Source: Megalopta genalis
Taxonomy: Eukaryota > Arthropoda > Insecta > Hymenoptera > Halictidae
Direction of reading: 5' to 3'
Assembly: GCF_051020955.1 (NCBI RefSeq)
Contig: NC_135014.1
Location: 37,404,742-37,468,741 of the forward strand
Length of the DNA stretch: 64,000 nt
In this document: positions 10,268 through 21,490 of the stretch, one piece after another
How positions within the stretch are numbered: position 1 is the stretch's first letter
Layout: every line of letters begins with the position of its first letter
The notes under the pieces: model-generated
Database searches by the model: none
Told to the model about the DNA's origin: nothing
The model's input: the letters and a program-made list of their open reading frames with translations, nothing else
Translations under genes and position numbers: made by a program

Positions 10268-11904
10268 TATTCGGACATAAGAGATCGTGTTATTGTTTAA
10301 TTTATCTATTTATGAGAATCTGCAGCCGTTCGTGATTCGAATCATTATTTCTACGAATCGATCATTTAATCGCGTCGTTATTATACAATGTTCGCAAAAT
10401 GGTTCCCGAATAATCTGCAAAATAAGAAGATTAATTGGACACGAAAAATTGCTTTCAACAGCATAACGAATGCGTAGTGCTCTTGAGAGGTCGTTGCAGA
10501 GGGGAAACTTTGCTTTATTGAGTGAAAAATTGTGTAGAACTGTATGACGACTTTGCAGACGTCCGTCGTTTCGTTCTCAAAGGAAGTCGAAAGAAGAAGA
10601 AGAAGAAGAAGTAGAAGAAGAAGAAAAAGAAAAAGAAGAAGAAGAAGAAGAAGAAGAAGAAGAAGAAGGAGATGTAGAAGAAGAAACGAGGGAGATCATT
10701 CAGTCTGTCGTCGAGAGCTGAATTTCTAGAACCCTTGAGAGACCATTGCAAAGAAGACTTTGCTTTATGGAGTGAACAATCGTATCGAAGAGCAGAAGGA
10801 AGTTGCAAAGGTCCACCGTTCCTCGAAGGAAGACGAGAGAAGAAGCGAGGAAAGTCAGTCTGTCGTCGAGCCCTCGAGCATGGCTTCCGGCGCGCCACGG
10901 CGGTTCGTCAAAGGGCAAGCGGACAGCGGCGCTTGTTCCTAGACGCGAGATTAATTGACTCCCCGCGACGAATGCTCGCCGAAGAGAGATAGGGAAAGAA
11001 AGAGAGAGAGAGAGAGGCGTCAATTAGCCGCGGAAGAGGCCCGGAGCTTTGATTCCGTTGGCCGTTCGATTCGCTCGGCTGGCCCTGGACCAATTAGTTG
11101 CTTACCTGGCATGGCTCTATTCCCCCGGTCAATGCTAATTCGTTCGTTGGAACCCGGCCGCGGAAGCATTTTTCCTCGAGAAACTGCGGAAGGCTTCCGC
11201 GAGAGGAAGAGCAAACCCGCGAATAGACCGCGTGCCTCGCGGAGCACGCCACGCGGCCGAAAGGGCAATCGCGCCGACGAAATTGAAAGCCGCGCCGCAC
11301 CGCGCCGAACTGCCCGCTCAAGAGGAACCGTGACCGTGTAATGAACTTTTCGGCACTCGATCCTCCATCCTCCGCGTTTCGTCCCTTTTCTCCCCGCGGC
11401 CTTCTCTCCCCATCCTGTTTTAAGGGATCCCGCAACTGGGTCGCCGTGCTCGTTATTCGGTTCGCAACTCTTTTATTCGGTTCGCGCGAGCCTCGTCTCT
11501 TATTGTTAGCGGCGATCGTCGTTTCCATGGCGTGTTGTTGCGCGCAGACAATTTATTCACGCATCGACGTAACTTTCGGTCGCTTTCGGTAACCGGTCTA
11601 GACGAAAGAACTCGCGGCTCAGTGCGATCCTTCTTGCAAGTGGGGGATGCTTTTGGAAAATACGGCGTCGCTTTTGCTCGAGGCAACGTTTCGCAAGAGG
11701 AGAACAGATTCTGCAATTATATCCAGTATATTCTATAACGTTTATCGTACAAATTTGAGTTTCAACTACTCTTCTTTTTTATTCAGTTTCGGCTATTTTT
11801 AGTTCTTCGGCATTTCACGAGCAGTGAAGAAAATCGTCAAGAAAATCGTCGAGAGAAGTCGTCCGGTTGGTAATGTGTTGACATATCGACTTTTGCGTCA
11901 CCCG
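10268..11904. other. Unique stretch with (GAA)n tract
   Basis: A (GAA)n tract lies at about 10587-10688. A CpG-rich unique block follows (about 10850-11650), with overlapping open frames on both strands up to 144 codons. None shows a domain I know. There is a weak 190-bp internal similarity between 10490-10600 and 10730-10830 (AGAGGTCGTTGCAGA... and GAGAGACCATTGCAA...). Confidence 0.5.
10587..10688. repeat. (GAA)n microsatellite
   Basis: About 100 bp of imperfect GAA/GAAA triplets. It creates poly-Phe and poly-Arg frames. Confidence 0.9.
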
Positions 11905-11936
11905 TACGTTAACGACTTTTTAACGGAATAATTTTT

Positions 11937-12188
11937 TTAACCCCTTGCAGTACTTTGACGAGTCCGATTTGTCATGAAAATTTCTAGTAATAATTTGTTG
12001 AATATAGGATGTTATTCTGTTCTTTAAAATTGGAATAAAATTCTAATCTCTTGTCATCAATATTTAAGCATGCAAGTAAATTCAGGCTCACAATATGCAT
12101 CAATTTTCTTTCCCTTCGAAGAAATTATTGCAATCGAATAATTTCTAATCGCAGTAACTGCGAAGAAAATGGTATGTCAAAGGGTTAA
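11937..12188. mobile_element. Nested TTAA MITE
   Basis: TTAA at 11937-11940 and 12185-12188. Inverted ends are CCCCTTGCAGTAC and the inverse of GTATGTCAAAGGG. It interrupts the left arm of the host element, and the arm reads through when it is removed. About 244 bp, no ORF. Confidence 0.75.
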
Positions 12189-12348
12189 AATTGGTTTAAA
12201 AGACCTGAATATTTTTGAGATGTTAGACCGACTAGTTTTCTTTGAAACGAGTATACAAAAAGTTCGTTTAGATTGCAATTGATTCGAATGATAAACAAAT
12301 TAAAGAATGATATTTTTTAAACTTTTTTATCTGAGCCCATAACGAAAT

Positions 12349-12886
12349 TTAACCCTTTCGCTACGGCAGCTCCATCCGCCGAAGTATCGTCACTGAACGG
12401 AAACTCGCTCCAGAAATATGCACAGTGCGCGTGGTTTCTGTATATGTGTTGTTCTAAGTCTTAAATAATAACTGTGCCGAATAAAACAATCATTGCTCTA
12501 ATGTAACAAGTATATTTACATTTTTAATTTGAAAGGACTTACAAAATTATAGGTAACATAGGTATTTATATAATTACAAAGCCTAACGATTAAATGTTTA
12601 GTATAATTAATAACGAGACGAAAATTATTAAAAGATAATAATATGTAAAAACTAATAATATAATTCTGTGTGATATACATATTTGAAAGCAAGGATCTAT
12701 ACAAAGGCCAACATCGCAATCTTTGCACTCATACCGCGAATCCGTTCTTTCATCATTTTTGCTACAAATTACACATCTGCGTCTTCTGTATACACTTCAT
12801 TTCGATGCCGCATATATGCGGCGCCCGTACCCACAGGTCGTCGAGTGGATGCCGCATATATGCGGCGTGCGGCGCGAAAGGGTTAC
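12349..12886. mobile_element. Second nested TTAA element with CATATATG palindromes
   Basis: Starts TTAACCCTTTCGC and ends GCGAAAGGGTTAC (the last base of the right TTAA is changed). Two perfect 16-bp palindromes, GCCGCATATATGCGGC, lie at 12807-12822 and 12851-12866 near the right end. About 530 bp. It has no recognisable transposase. Confidence 0.65.
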
Positions 12887-13603
12887 AAAATTGTAGATGT
12901 CTGGCATTTTCAATGCTGTTGAAAATGGGTAATTTGAAGGTTTTACGTCCTTGTCCGTTTTTTGAGGTAAAACGGTCAATTATGACCAATAAAGATTTCT
13001 GGACCCATAGTTCGCGGGTCTTTCGCGTTTTTAGGGAGTCGTCGGTGAGCAGCCTACGAGTACACTAGTTGTCTCTAAGCTTTCACGAGCAAGCCTCTAG
13101 ATTAGATCTTGTGTGTTCAATAAAAATATACTTTTACTTGCAAATACTTCGCTTGCAAATAATCAACAAAAATGCATTTTGTAGATCACGGTAACTTGTA
13201 GGCATGCTGAAAATTTCATCGAAATCGGTCGACGCATAGTCAAGCTACAGTCACTGAAAGATGTAAAAATTACCTGTTTTTGTTTGAAATTCGTGAAAAA
13301 CTGCGATCTTTAATTGACTACAGTTCACGTCCAGATCAAGCGATTTCGACGAAATTTTCAGCATGCTCTATAAGTTACCGTGATCTATAAAATGCATATT
13401 TTTTTTTAATTTTCGTTACGGATTCAAATGAAAAGGTTCAAAAAAGATCATTTTTTAACTTTTTTTTTTGTCATTTCAATAGATCTAAAAAACTTTTTGT
13501 ACACTCATTTCGTAGAAAACTAGCCGATCTAACATCTCAAAGATATTCAAGTCCTTCGAACCAATTTTAAAAAAGCTATTCCGTTCGAAAAGGCGTTAGC
13601 GTA

Positions 13604-14582
13604 TTTTCCGAGGTGATCTGCCTATTATCGTCGACGCGAAACAGTTGAATTTTTCAATTATTATCTAATCGCATCAGATACTTTAGCCGTGAGTAATTTT
13701 CGAGATTGTTGGCGCGGCAGTCAAATCGTCGACACGTGTCGAATCTTCGAATCGCGAAGACCCGTATTTGCTGCGAATTCGCGCGACGCTTATCGCGGTG
13801 GATGTTCTCAAGCAATTCTATCGGATAATCCTGCTAATCGTCGTGAATTCGAGAATTCGAAACGTTCTGGCGCGAATCGAGTAATAGTCCTGGCTCGTGG
13901 AGGATGCTACTCACGGTGTCCAAGTCGATGCGGTGGTTAAAGATGTTCGAGGGTGAGATATCGGCGAAGATGATGACGGAGGTGGAGGAAAGGCCCTTCC
14001 TTCGATGCTGCGAGGGGCAGATCCGCTTTCCCGCCCTTCCGTCTACATTCCCAGTTCACGGATCATCGCTCGGCTGTAACAGTCAAGTGGAAAATTGAGT
14101 TCCCTAGGATCAGCGGTGAAAAATTCGATTCGAATAGGTCACGCGGGTTAACCGATCTCCCCTGTCCTAACGCATCGACCGGGAACAACGACTTTGGACG
14201 CTGGACGTACCCAACCATGCAAAATTCGAAACGAATCCAGCCTCTTCGATCTCGCGGTTCCGCGAATTCTCGATCGAAATTGCTCCCTCCGAACAACAAC
14301 GTCTCGGAGCGTACGTCTTCAAAGATATTCAGCGTCGCGTAAAAAGCCTGATATATTTTTCGTGTATTCGATGAAAATCATCTATAAAGAAAATATGTAT
14401 AGCGTGCCCGAGAGAGAGATGCGAATCTTTATGCAGAAAAATCGTTTCTTGCATCAACTGCGAGATACAAACATGAAGCCTAAGTCTGCGTATAGTCTCG
14501 ACGATATTAGTGCCCTGAAAATAAAGCGACACCTATTTTTACAAAATCTCAGGTCGTCAAGAATGAAATTTGTTGAAAAGAA
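13604..14582. other. Unique stretch
   Basis: Non-repetitive. A 139-codon open frame at 14194-14613 (plus) ends inside mariner sequence and shows no known domain. The 14430-14470 part resembles the dispersed motif seen near 62570 (GCATCAACTGCGAGATACA). Confidence 0.45.
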
Positions 14583-15340
14583 GGCAAAGTTGGTTGATAT
14601 CTTACAAATGTAAGAAATTATTTTATTCATCAAGGTATGCACCCATATTGTCCGTACACTTTTGCCATTTAAGCGGCAGGTTGTTCAAATCGATGGTATA
14701 AAAGGCAAAGTTGGTTGATAACTTACAAATGTAAGAAATTATTTTATTCATTAAAGTATGCACCCATATTATCTGTTCACTTTTGCCATTTAAGCGGCAG
14801 GTTGTTCAGGTCGGTGGTATAAAAGGCAAAGTTGGTTGATAACTTACAAATGTAAGAAATTATTTTATTCATCAAGGTATGCACCCATATTGTCCGTACA
14901 CTTTTGCCATTTAAGCGGCAGGTTGTTCAGGCCGATGGTATAAAAGGCAAAGTTGGTTGATAACTTACAAATGTAAGAAATTATTTTATTCATCAACGTA
15001 TACACCCATATTATCTGTTCACTTTTGCCATTTAAGCGGCAGGTTGTTCAGGTCGGTGGTATAAAAGGCAAAGTTGGTTGATAACTTACAAATGTAAGAA
15101 ATTATTTTATTCATCAACGTATACACCCATATTATCTGTTCACTTTTGCCATTTAAGCGGTAGGTTGTTTAGGTCGGTGGTATAGAAGCCTAGCGGACGA
15201 GAGTCAATGAATTCCTGAAAGGCCAGTTTTACTATAATATTTAATATAAAAGGCAAAGTTGGTTGATAACTTACAAATGTAAGAAATTATTTTATTTATC
15301 AACGTATGCATCCATATTATCTGTTCACTTTTGCCATTTA
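14583..15340. repeat. 121-bp tandem repeat made of mariner 3' end
   Basis: Units start GGCAAAGTTGGTTGATA at 14583, 14704, 14825, 14946 and 15067 (exact 121-bp period) and again at 15252, after a partial longer unit (15188-15251). Each unit holds the codons for the last transposase residues (GAYVD and stop) and the 3' flank. Confidence 0.9.
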
Positions 15341-15720
15341 AGCGGCAGGTTGTTCAGATCGATGGTATAAAAGCATAGCGGACGAGAGTCAATGAATTCC
15401 TGGAAGGCCAGTTTTACAGCATTGTCGGAATTAAATTGTTTTCCTATTAAAAGATGGTCCAAATTGCGGAAGAAGTGGTAGTCAGTGGTGACTAGGTCTG
15501 GTGAATATGGAGGATAATTAAAAAGTCCCAATTCCAGTTCTTGTAGTTTTGCCACAGTCATTTGTGCAGCGTGTGGTCTAGCGTTATCATGCAGTACGAT
15601 AGGAGTCGATTTGTTGACCGATCTAGGCTGCTTTTCTTTAAGTTTTTGCATCATTTCGTCCAGTTGGTTTTAGTATATTTCTGCTGTGATCGATTAGCCA
15701 GATTTCATGAAATCATAATG
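15325..15720 (-). pseudogene. Mariner transposase catalytic fragment
   Basis: The 109-codon frame 15325-15654 contains HDNARPHAAQ, YPPYSPDL and DYHFFRNLDHLL, the second and third catalytic Asp regions of a DD34D mariner enzyme. One expected Pro/Ser position before DYHFF reads VTT. It ends PLKWQK at the typical C-terminus. Upstream (to 15720) the frame is broken but still reads as the IHYDF and SITAEIY block. Not functional: the first Asp region is absent and stops are present. Confidence 0.85.
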
Positions 15721-15733
15721 GATCACACCTGCG

Positions 15734-15922
15734 CTAGACAGGCGCGATTACCTTTGATTCTCGGCGACCGCATGGCTCATTTGTGAGGTCAAAGTTACCT
15801 GTACGAAATTTGGCGAACCAATTTGATACTGTCTGCTGCGTAGTAGCACTAGTGCCAAATATACTATTAATGTTTCGCGCGGTCTGCGATGCCGTAGTTC
15901 CACGTAAGAACTCATACTTCAT
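15734..15922 (-). pseudogene. Mariner transposase N-terminal fragment
   Basis: 62-codon frame starting MKYEFLRGTTASQTARNI, with the mariner helix-turn-helix ending in VSNWFAKFRTGNFDL and NEPCGRR. It is DNA-binding in intact relatives. The frame stops soon after, where the segment up to the first catalytic Asp is deleted. Confidence 0.8.
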
Positions 15923-15926
15923 AATA

Positions 15927-16040
15927 CAGTAATGTCTCCCTAATTGACGCTCAGATTGCCCACAAAAATGGACAATTTAGGAGGAAGGGGGGATACGATT
16001 ATACGATCCTTGCGGTTCATTTTTTATAGTTACGAATTTC
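15927..16040. mobile_element. Palindromic MITE, left part, copy 3
   Basis: Starts TACAGTAATGTCTCCCTAAT with the GGACAATTTAGGA block, and fades after TTTTTATAGTTACG. The right half is missing. Confidence 0.6.
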
Positions 16041-16510
16041 CGACCGTTTCATTTTCAACAAAGTTAATTTTTAAAAGAAGTTCTTAATATTTTTTAAAGC
16101 TTACAATGATTTCTTTGAACAGGCGAGAAGTGTAACTTTCCAACAAAAAAAAACAGCACGGTAAAATATTAACCCAATGTCAAATAATAAGCTGTTCAAG
16201 TTGACAATATTATTATTGCCGACCTAACATTTCTTGTGCTGCAAATGTGCTGCAAATCCATCCGTGCAATGTTTCTAAAAAATATGTATTTATAAATTCA
16301 TGGAAAACAATGTGAAGTAAAGATTTCGACGTAAAAACGTCCGTTTTGTTCTCGATTTCTTAGTTAGTATTATGTTCTATTAAACGTTGTTTATAAAACC
16401 CTGTATTTAATAGAAAAATGTTGTCTTAGATATCAGTTATAATAGATCGGTTTTAACAGATCTATGGTCCAGATTCCAGTAGATCTACACAGTATACATA
16501 TATCTATATA
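16041..16510. other. AT-rich stretch, nothing recognised
   Basis: No ORF, repeat family or RNA gene was identified. It may contain eroded mariner or other transposon DNA. Confidence 0.4.
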
Positions 16511-16874
16511 CATGGTGTCCCGAAAATGTCTCGCACCTGGAAATGGGAGGTTCCTGAGGTAATTTGAAGCAATTTTTTCCTTTGCGAAAATTTTCTCCGA
16601 TGCACCGTTAACGAGTTATTAACGAAAAACAGTGACCAATAAGAGACGAGCTCGGCTGGCGCGCGGCGGCCCAGCCAACGAGTGCACGGAGCCCAGTTCC
16701 GCTCATTGGCTCGGCCGTCTCGCGCCAAATGATCTCGCCTCTGATTGGTCACTGTTTTTCGTTAATAACTCGTAAACGAAGCCGCGAATTGCATTTTCGC
16801 TAAGGAAAAAGTTGCTTCAAATGACCTCAGGAATCCCCTACTTTCGGATTGCGAGACATTTTTGGGACACCCTG
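16511..16874. mobile_element. 365-bp CAGGGTGTCCC MITE, copy 2
   Basis: Left end is CATGGTGTCCCGAAAATGTC and right end GGGACACCCTG. Both ACGAGTTATTAACGAAAAAC blocks are present. Flanks are TATA on the left and TATG on the right. Confidence 0.85.
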
Positions 16875-16998
16875 TATGTAGTAGATCTATACAGAAAGAA
16901 AGAAGAAAAAGAGAATTAATAAGCAGCAAAATTAGCTGCTAAGAGCTGCGACGAATAAAATAAGCCTAATATACTATACATATATTATGTACACATAT

Positions 16999-17218
16999 GG
17001 TAAATTCTCCCTCATTGACCTTCAGTTTGTACCCAAAAGTGGACGATTTGGAAAGAGTACATACGATTATTCGAACCTTGCGGCTCGTTTTTATATTTAC
17101 CGCTTGTCGACAACTATAAAAACGAGCCTATAAAAAAAGGCTCGAATAATCGTACCTCCTCTTCTCAAATTGTCCATTTTTGTTTCCAAGCCGAGGATCA
17201 ATTAGGGAGAATTTACTG
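16999..17218. mobile_element. Palindromic MITE, copy 4
   Basis: Full length (~220 bp). Left arm is TAAATTCTCCCTCATTGACC; right arm ends TTAGGGAGAATTTACTG. The centre is the CTATAAAAACGAGCC hairpin. Confidence 0.75.
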
Positions 17219-18307
17219 CAGCTCGAGAGTCTTCGATCATTCCTGAGGCGGCTTTTACCCGGAGGTTGCGAGGATTTTCTAAAGACGATGGAATCATTAG
17301 AATGGTATTATTCCAAGTCGCGGGGCATCGAGAGAAGATGTTGAGAATTTCACCAAGTAGATTGCGCAAATGATCCAGAATCGTGTTAAACGACGGCGAA
17401 AAGGGCGAGGACAGACAAGATCTCTCTCTCTGGATCGGGGTAATGGTAACAGCTCGAAGCCGGTACGGAGCCAGAAAGAAGCTCTCGCGTCTCGTCTTCC
17501 ATTATGCTCGCGGTTGTTATCCCCCGGGACTCTCAGCAAATAAGAAATAATTGTCGGCTCGCTCCATAATAGTTCGTTCCCGTTCCGATATCCGAGGTAT
17601 CTGCGAAACGGGAACAGGCTTTCAATTTCTTAGCGAGTCGTTTGCGAGGCGCGGGGATCTATAGCTCTCGCCGCGCCGGAGGGAAACGGAGACGGAACGG
17701 GAGATATAGCTGGAGAGAGAGAGAGAGAGGGAGAGAGAGAGGCAGACAGATCGCTAGATAGAGAGATAAAGAGTGATAAGGAGGGAGGGAGGTGGCGAGG
17801 GGAGGGTAGGAATCTAGGGGAGAAATATATTCCCGGGAAACGAGCGATTTCCCGAGGACGAGGATAACAACTCCTCGTAATGGCTCGAAGACGAGGCGAC
17901 GCGAGGCGAGACGAGGCGAGACGAGGCGACGCGGCGGATAGAAAAGTCTTGTCTCGTGAAAAGACCCCGGGCCGAGGACGGAAATCTCCTTTTCCTCGGA
18001 TTTGTTTGCCTTCCGTCAAGCTACGACGGATCTTCGAACGCGTCTCGTTCGAAGAACCTAAGAGGGCCGGGATTCGATTCGCTCCTTCCGGTCGAAATCC
18101 ATCCCTTCGGATCTATATCTCTCCGCGCGAAAATCGTCTGTCCGTGAAACATTCTTACGCAGATCGAAACCAGAACGCAGCTTATCCAAGGTCTTTCCAC
18201 GTTCACGAACTGTCGCGTTTCTTAATCGCTGTACCGCGGTTCTTAATGCGTGAAATGAAAATATTCGTTTTACATTTATTTCAGATTTCTGTGCGCACGC
18301 ATGTGAT
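17219..18307. other. CpG-rich unique stretch with GA tracts
   Basis: GA-rich runs lie at 17713-17790, and GAGGCGA direct repeats at 17890-17930. Long GC-driven frames exist on both strands (129 and 143 codons) without known domains. No gene is called. Confidence 0.5.
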
Positions 18308-18635
18308 TTAACCCCTTAACGCGCAGAAACGTATTAACACGGGCATGCAAAACCGGCCAAAATGTGCAGACCCGTATATATACGGTCGGCGTCGCAACTT
18401 ATGTTATGTTACCTATATTAATTGAAAAACAGTACGATGGGTACAAAATTCGATCTGCAATGCGATTCAATATTCACTATAATTATTTATCCACTATTTT
18501 TATTGAATTTTTAGTAATTTTTGCATTTTTTTACATATTTATTGAAATTAAGGTCCAAATATGTATTTTCTTAGATAAAAAAAATTGATTTTTTTGGTCG
18601 GTTTTTTTTTTTTAAATTGTGCATTAAGGGGTTAA
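18308..18635. mobile_element. TTAA MITE, CCCCTTAACGC family
   Basis: TTAA at 18308-18311 and 18632-18635. Ends are CCCCTTAACGCGCAG and the inverse of GTGCATTAAGGGG. It has AACCGGCC like the 5496 element, and a 14-bp perfect palindrome CCGTATATATACGG at 18372-18385. Confidence 0.75.
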
Positions 18636-18808
18636 CTGAATTTTACGTCCTCTGAATCCTTGTGCTCCGTTTGCAACGTTTTCACGTAGACCAAAATTCT
18701 GTATGTTGTACAATGGTGATTGAAATTGTATCCGGCGTCACGTAAATGTGAAACAAAGGTTTAAGATTATGTCAAGGTTATATTATAGGGTTATCATATA
18801 TATATATA

Positions 18809-19488
18809 CAGGGTGTCCCAGGTTTTAATGTTCAAACTTTGTCAGTATACTCTATAGCACAAAGTAAGAAAAAAATGTTACGCAAACATAGGTCATATAG
18901 AGCTTTATTAAGAAGTTATAACAAAAATTCGTTCAATGAAATGAAAGAGAATAGAAAACGAAATTCGCACGGTCATAAATTCGATCTTCGATCGATGTCA
19001 CTGATGTATTTGTCAACAACGGTAGACATTTTGAAATGTATTAACACGTTCCGTGCCACGTGTACCATCGATGGTACACGCTTGCATGTTTACTTAGTGA
19101 ACTGAACAAATTGTTTACAAGAAATTTAGAACCGAAGAATCAATTTCCACCGCAAGAATGGGTGTTGATAAGTTTTTGTTACGTTGTTACGTGTACGAGA
19201 ATTAATAATTGCACGTAATACATCAAGTTTTAGTAAAATATCAAAGTGTGAAGATTCGGGTAAAAAAAGCTCGGCACGGAACGTGTTAATAAACACAGCT
19301 TACATGAACACACGGCATGTGCTGATCTATTCAAGCCAATGCTCGCAGTAACAGCAAGTTGATTACTATTCCTATTCTGAATTTTTGTTACAACTACTTA
19401 ATGAAGCTCTGTATGACCTATGTTTACATAACATTTTTTTCTTACTCCGTGCCATAGAATACACTGACAAAGTTTGAACATTAAAACC
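18809..19488. mobile_element. CAGGGTG inverted-repeat element, right tip missing
   Basis: Left end is CAGGGTGTCCCAGGTTTTAA, with arms AATGTTCAAACTTTGTC and CATAGGTCATA inverted at 19410-19485. The right arm stops at AAAACC, and the expected last ~12 bp are replaced by the TTAA of the next element. It hosts the TTAA MITE at 19041-19289. No ORF. Confidence 0.7.
19041..19289. mobile_element. TTAA MITE with CCATCGATGG palindrome
   Basis: Terminal repeats TTAACACGTTCCGTGCC and the exact inverse GGCACGGAACGTGTTAA make a clean 17-bp inverted repeat including TTAA. A perfect 22-bp palindrome centred on CCATCGATGG lies at 19059-19080. About 245 bp and well preserved. Confidence 0.85.
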
Positions 19489-19759
19489 TTAACACTAACA
19501 CCAAGGTTTTATATAGACTTGTGTGTTCGATGCCTTAGAGAGATCGGAAAAAGACATATTTATTTTTCTAAACTAATTTATTTTCCATTTTAGAATATGG
19601 GTTAAATAGTGACAACTGTTTGCTCTGGCAAACAATCCCACCCGACGTGCCATGCACGTCGTTTTTGTTTCTGTGACAATCGCATGACGTCGTCGTTGGC
19701 GATTCTGTGACAAAAGCATTACGACGTGCGTGGCACGTCTTTCCAGCGCAAGTGGTTAA
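19489..19759. mobile_element. TTAA element with GACGTGC hairpins
   Basis: TTAA at 19489-19492 and 19756-19759. Two inverted GACGTGC..GCACGTC hairpins lie at 19643-19660 and 19722-19738. The ends are only weakly inverted. It directly abuts the truncated CAGGGTG element. Confidence 0.5.
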
Positions 19760-20835
19760 GGTCGTGCATTATCTCATTACGAAAATGCACGTGTAATCGA
19801 CGGCTATTTAATTGACGTCACTTCCTTTTCCGAATAGACGCACATAATTTCGCGCAAATTTGTCATCGTGTTGATCCTAAGTTCTCGTACAACGCGAAAG
19901 CATGCAATACCATGATCGAGAATGTTGCGAATAACACTGAATTCTATTTGAAACAAAAGAAATTACGTATACCCAACCATGACAAAAAATAAGTGATGGA
20001 AAGCATTCTCTCCTGAAAGCAAACACGATCAACCGAAGAAACTAGTTTCGTTTGATCTAGGACGAGTTTCCCGCTGATCTAGGACGAACCTGTTCGCCCG
20101 GTTCGCAAGAAGAACGAGCTTTCATCCGGGGGATTGGGTTCGAGAACAGTTGAAATTCTTCGATCCGAATTCCAAGCAGTCGTAAAGCTCGGAAACGCAG
20201 AAATTCGGCCCCTAATGAAACCATAGATCTCTCGTTTCCGGAGTCGTTCGACGGCCCCGTTCGCCTCTTCGGCCCGGCCCGGCCCCCGACGCGGCCCGAC
20301 CCGGCGTTTCCGGCCTCCGCGATCCATCGCGAGGGCGGATCTATGGATCCAGCTACCCGGTCGAGCCTCCGCGGAGCCGAAATAGAGCCCCGGGTACACA
20401 CGTATGCGGCAGTAATCCAGGAATTTCTAATAAGCGTGCGCCCCACTTTCGGAATTCATTTCGACGCTGCCTCGACATGACTCGCCTCGCGGGAACGCGG
20501 ATAATGAATTTGGATCGCGGCACCGAAGGCTGCCGACGACTACGTCGACGACGACGGCGATGACGGTGGTGTGTCCCGGCACCTCTCTCGTCTCCCGACT
20601 TCTTCCCCCCGGAAGCCAAACACAGCGGCTCGATAATTATTTCGTCGGCCTCGTGTCAGATCTTCCGGGGACCTGTCGCCTTTGTTGCGATCGATCGTTC
20701 TTTACGCCGACTTTTCTCACTTCCGGGGACGGCGGCACGTCCGTTCGGCTTCGAACGATCGCGGAACAGCTGCTGGATGTCCGCGATTCGCCTCGATTTC
20801 GGTCCTGCGAAGGGATGTTACGAAAATCGTGGGAT
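19760..20835. other. Unique stretch, CpG-rich from 20050
   Basis: GC-rich frames on the minus strand (106 and 129 codons) overlap each other in different frames with no domain. No gene is supported. It could include a promoter or untranslated exon. Confidence 0.45.
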
Positions 20836-21456
20836 TCGTGGATTCGCGATGGATTTCGATTTTAATAATAATAATAATAATAATAATAACAATATTAATA
20901 AGTTTACTCGTGGATTCGCGATGTATTTCGATTTTAATAATAATAATAATAACAATATTAATAAGTTTACTCGTGGATTCGCGATGGATTTCGATTTTAA
21001 TAATAATAATAACAACAATATTAACACCAACATTAATAACTTTATTCACGGATTCGCGATGGATTTTGATTTTAATAATAATAATACAAATAATAACAAT
21101 ATTAATAACTTTATTCACGGATTCGCGGTGGTTTTCGATTTTAATAGTATTAATAATAACAATATTCGATTTTAATAATTGTAATATTAATAACTTCACT
21201 CGCGGATTCGCGATGGATTTCGATTTTAATAATAATAATACAAATAATAACAATATTGATAACTTTATTCACGGATTCGCGGTGGTTTTCGATTTTAATA
21301 ATAGTAATAATAACAATATATATATATTCGATTTTAATCATTATAATATTAATAACTTTACTCGCGGATTCGCGATAGATTTCGATTTTAATAATAATGA
21401 TACTAGTAATAACAATATTAACAACTTTACTCGCGGATTCGCGATGGATTTCAATT

Positions 21457-21488
<32 letters not shown>

Positions 21489-21490
21489 TT
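20836..21490. repeat. AAT-rich minisatellite, nine units
   Basis: Each unit has GGATTCGCGATGGATTTCGA followed by an (AAT)n run and AACTTTACTCG. Unit starts are at about 20840, 20912, 20974, 21050, 21119, 21204, 21273, 21366 and 21435, so units are 62-93 bp and differ in the AAT run. A 298-codon frame running through it reads as Ile/Asn repeats and is not a believable protein. Confidence 0.9.

Larger units (their letters stand above)
11907..13601. mobile_element. TA inverted-repeat element with two nested inserts
   Basis: Flanked by TA (11905-11906, 13602-13603). The left arm, CGTTAACGACTTTTTAACGG onward, pairs with the right arm ending CGAAAAGGCGTTAGCG. Pairing resumes across the nested TTAA element (AAAATTGGTTTAAAAGACCT against the inverse at 13545-13570) and extends through GAGATGTTAGACCGACTAG. 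The core 13140-13440 is itself palindromic around the TCGAAATCGGTCGACG block. No ORF of note. Confidence 0.7.
14583..15925 (-). mobile_element. Mariner relic with tandemly multiplied 3' end
   Basis: Minus-strand mariner. The N-terminus is at 15734-15922, the catalytic part at 15325-15720, and the 3' end is repeated at 14583-15340. I could not identify intact terminal inverted repeats. The right side is cut by a palindromic MITE placed directly before the start codon (15927). Confidence 0.75.
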
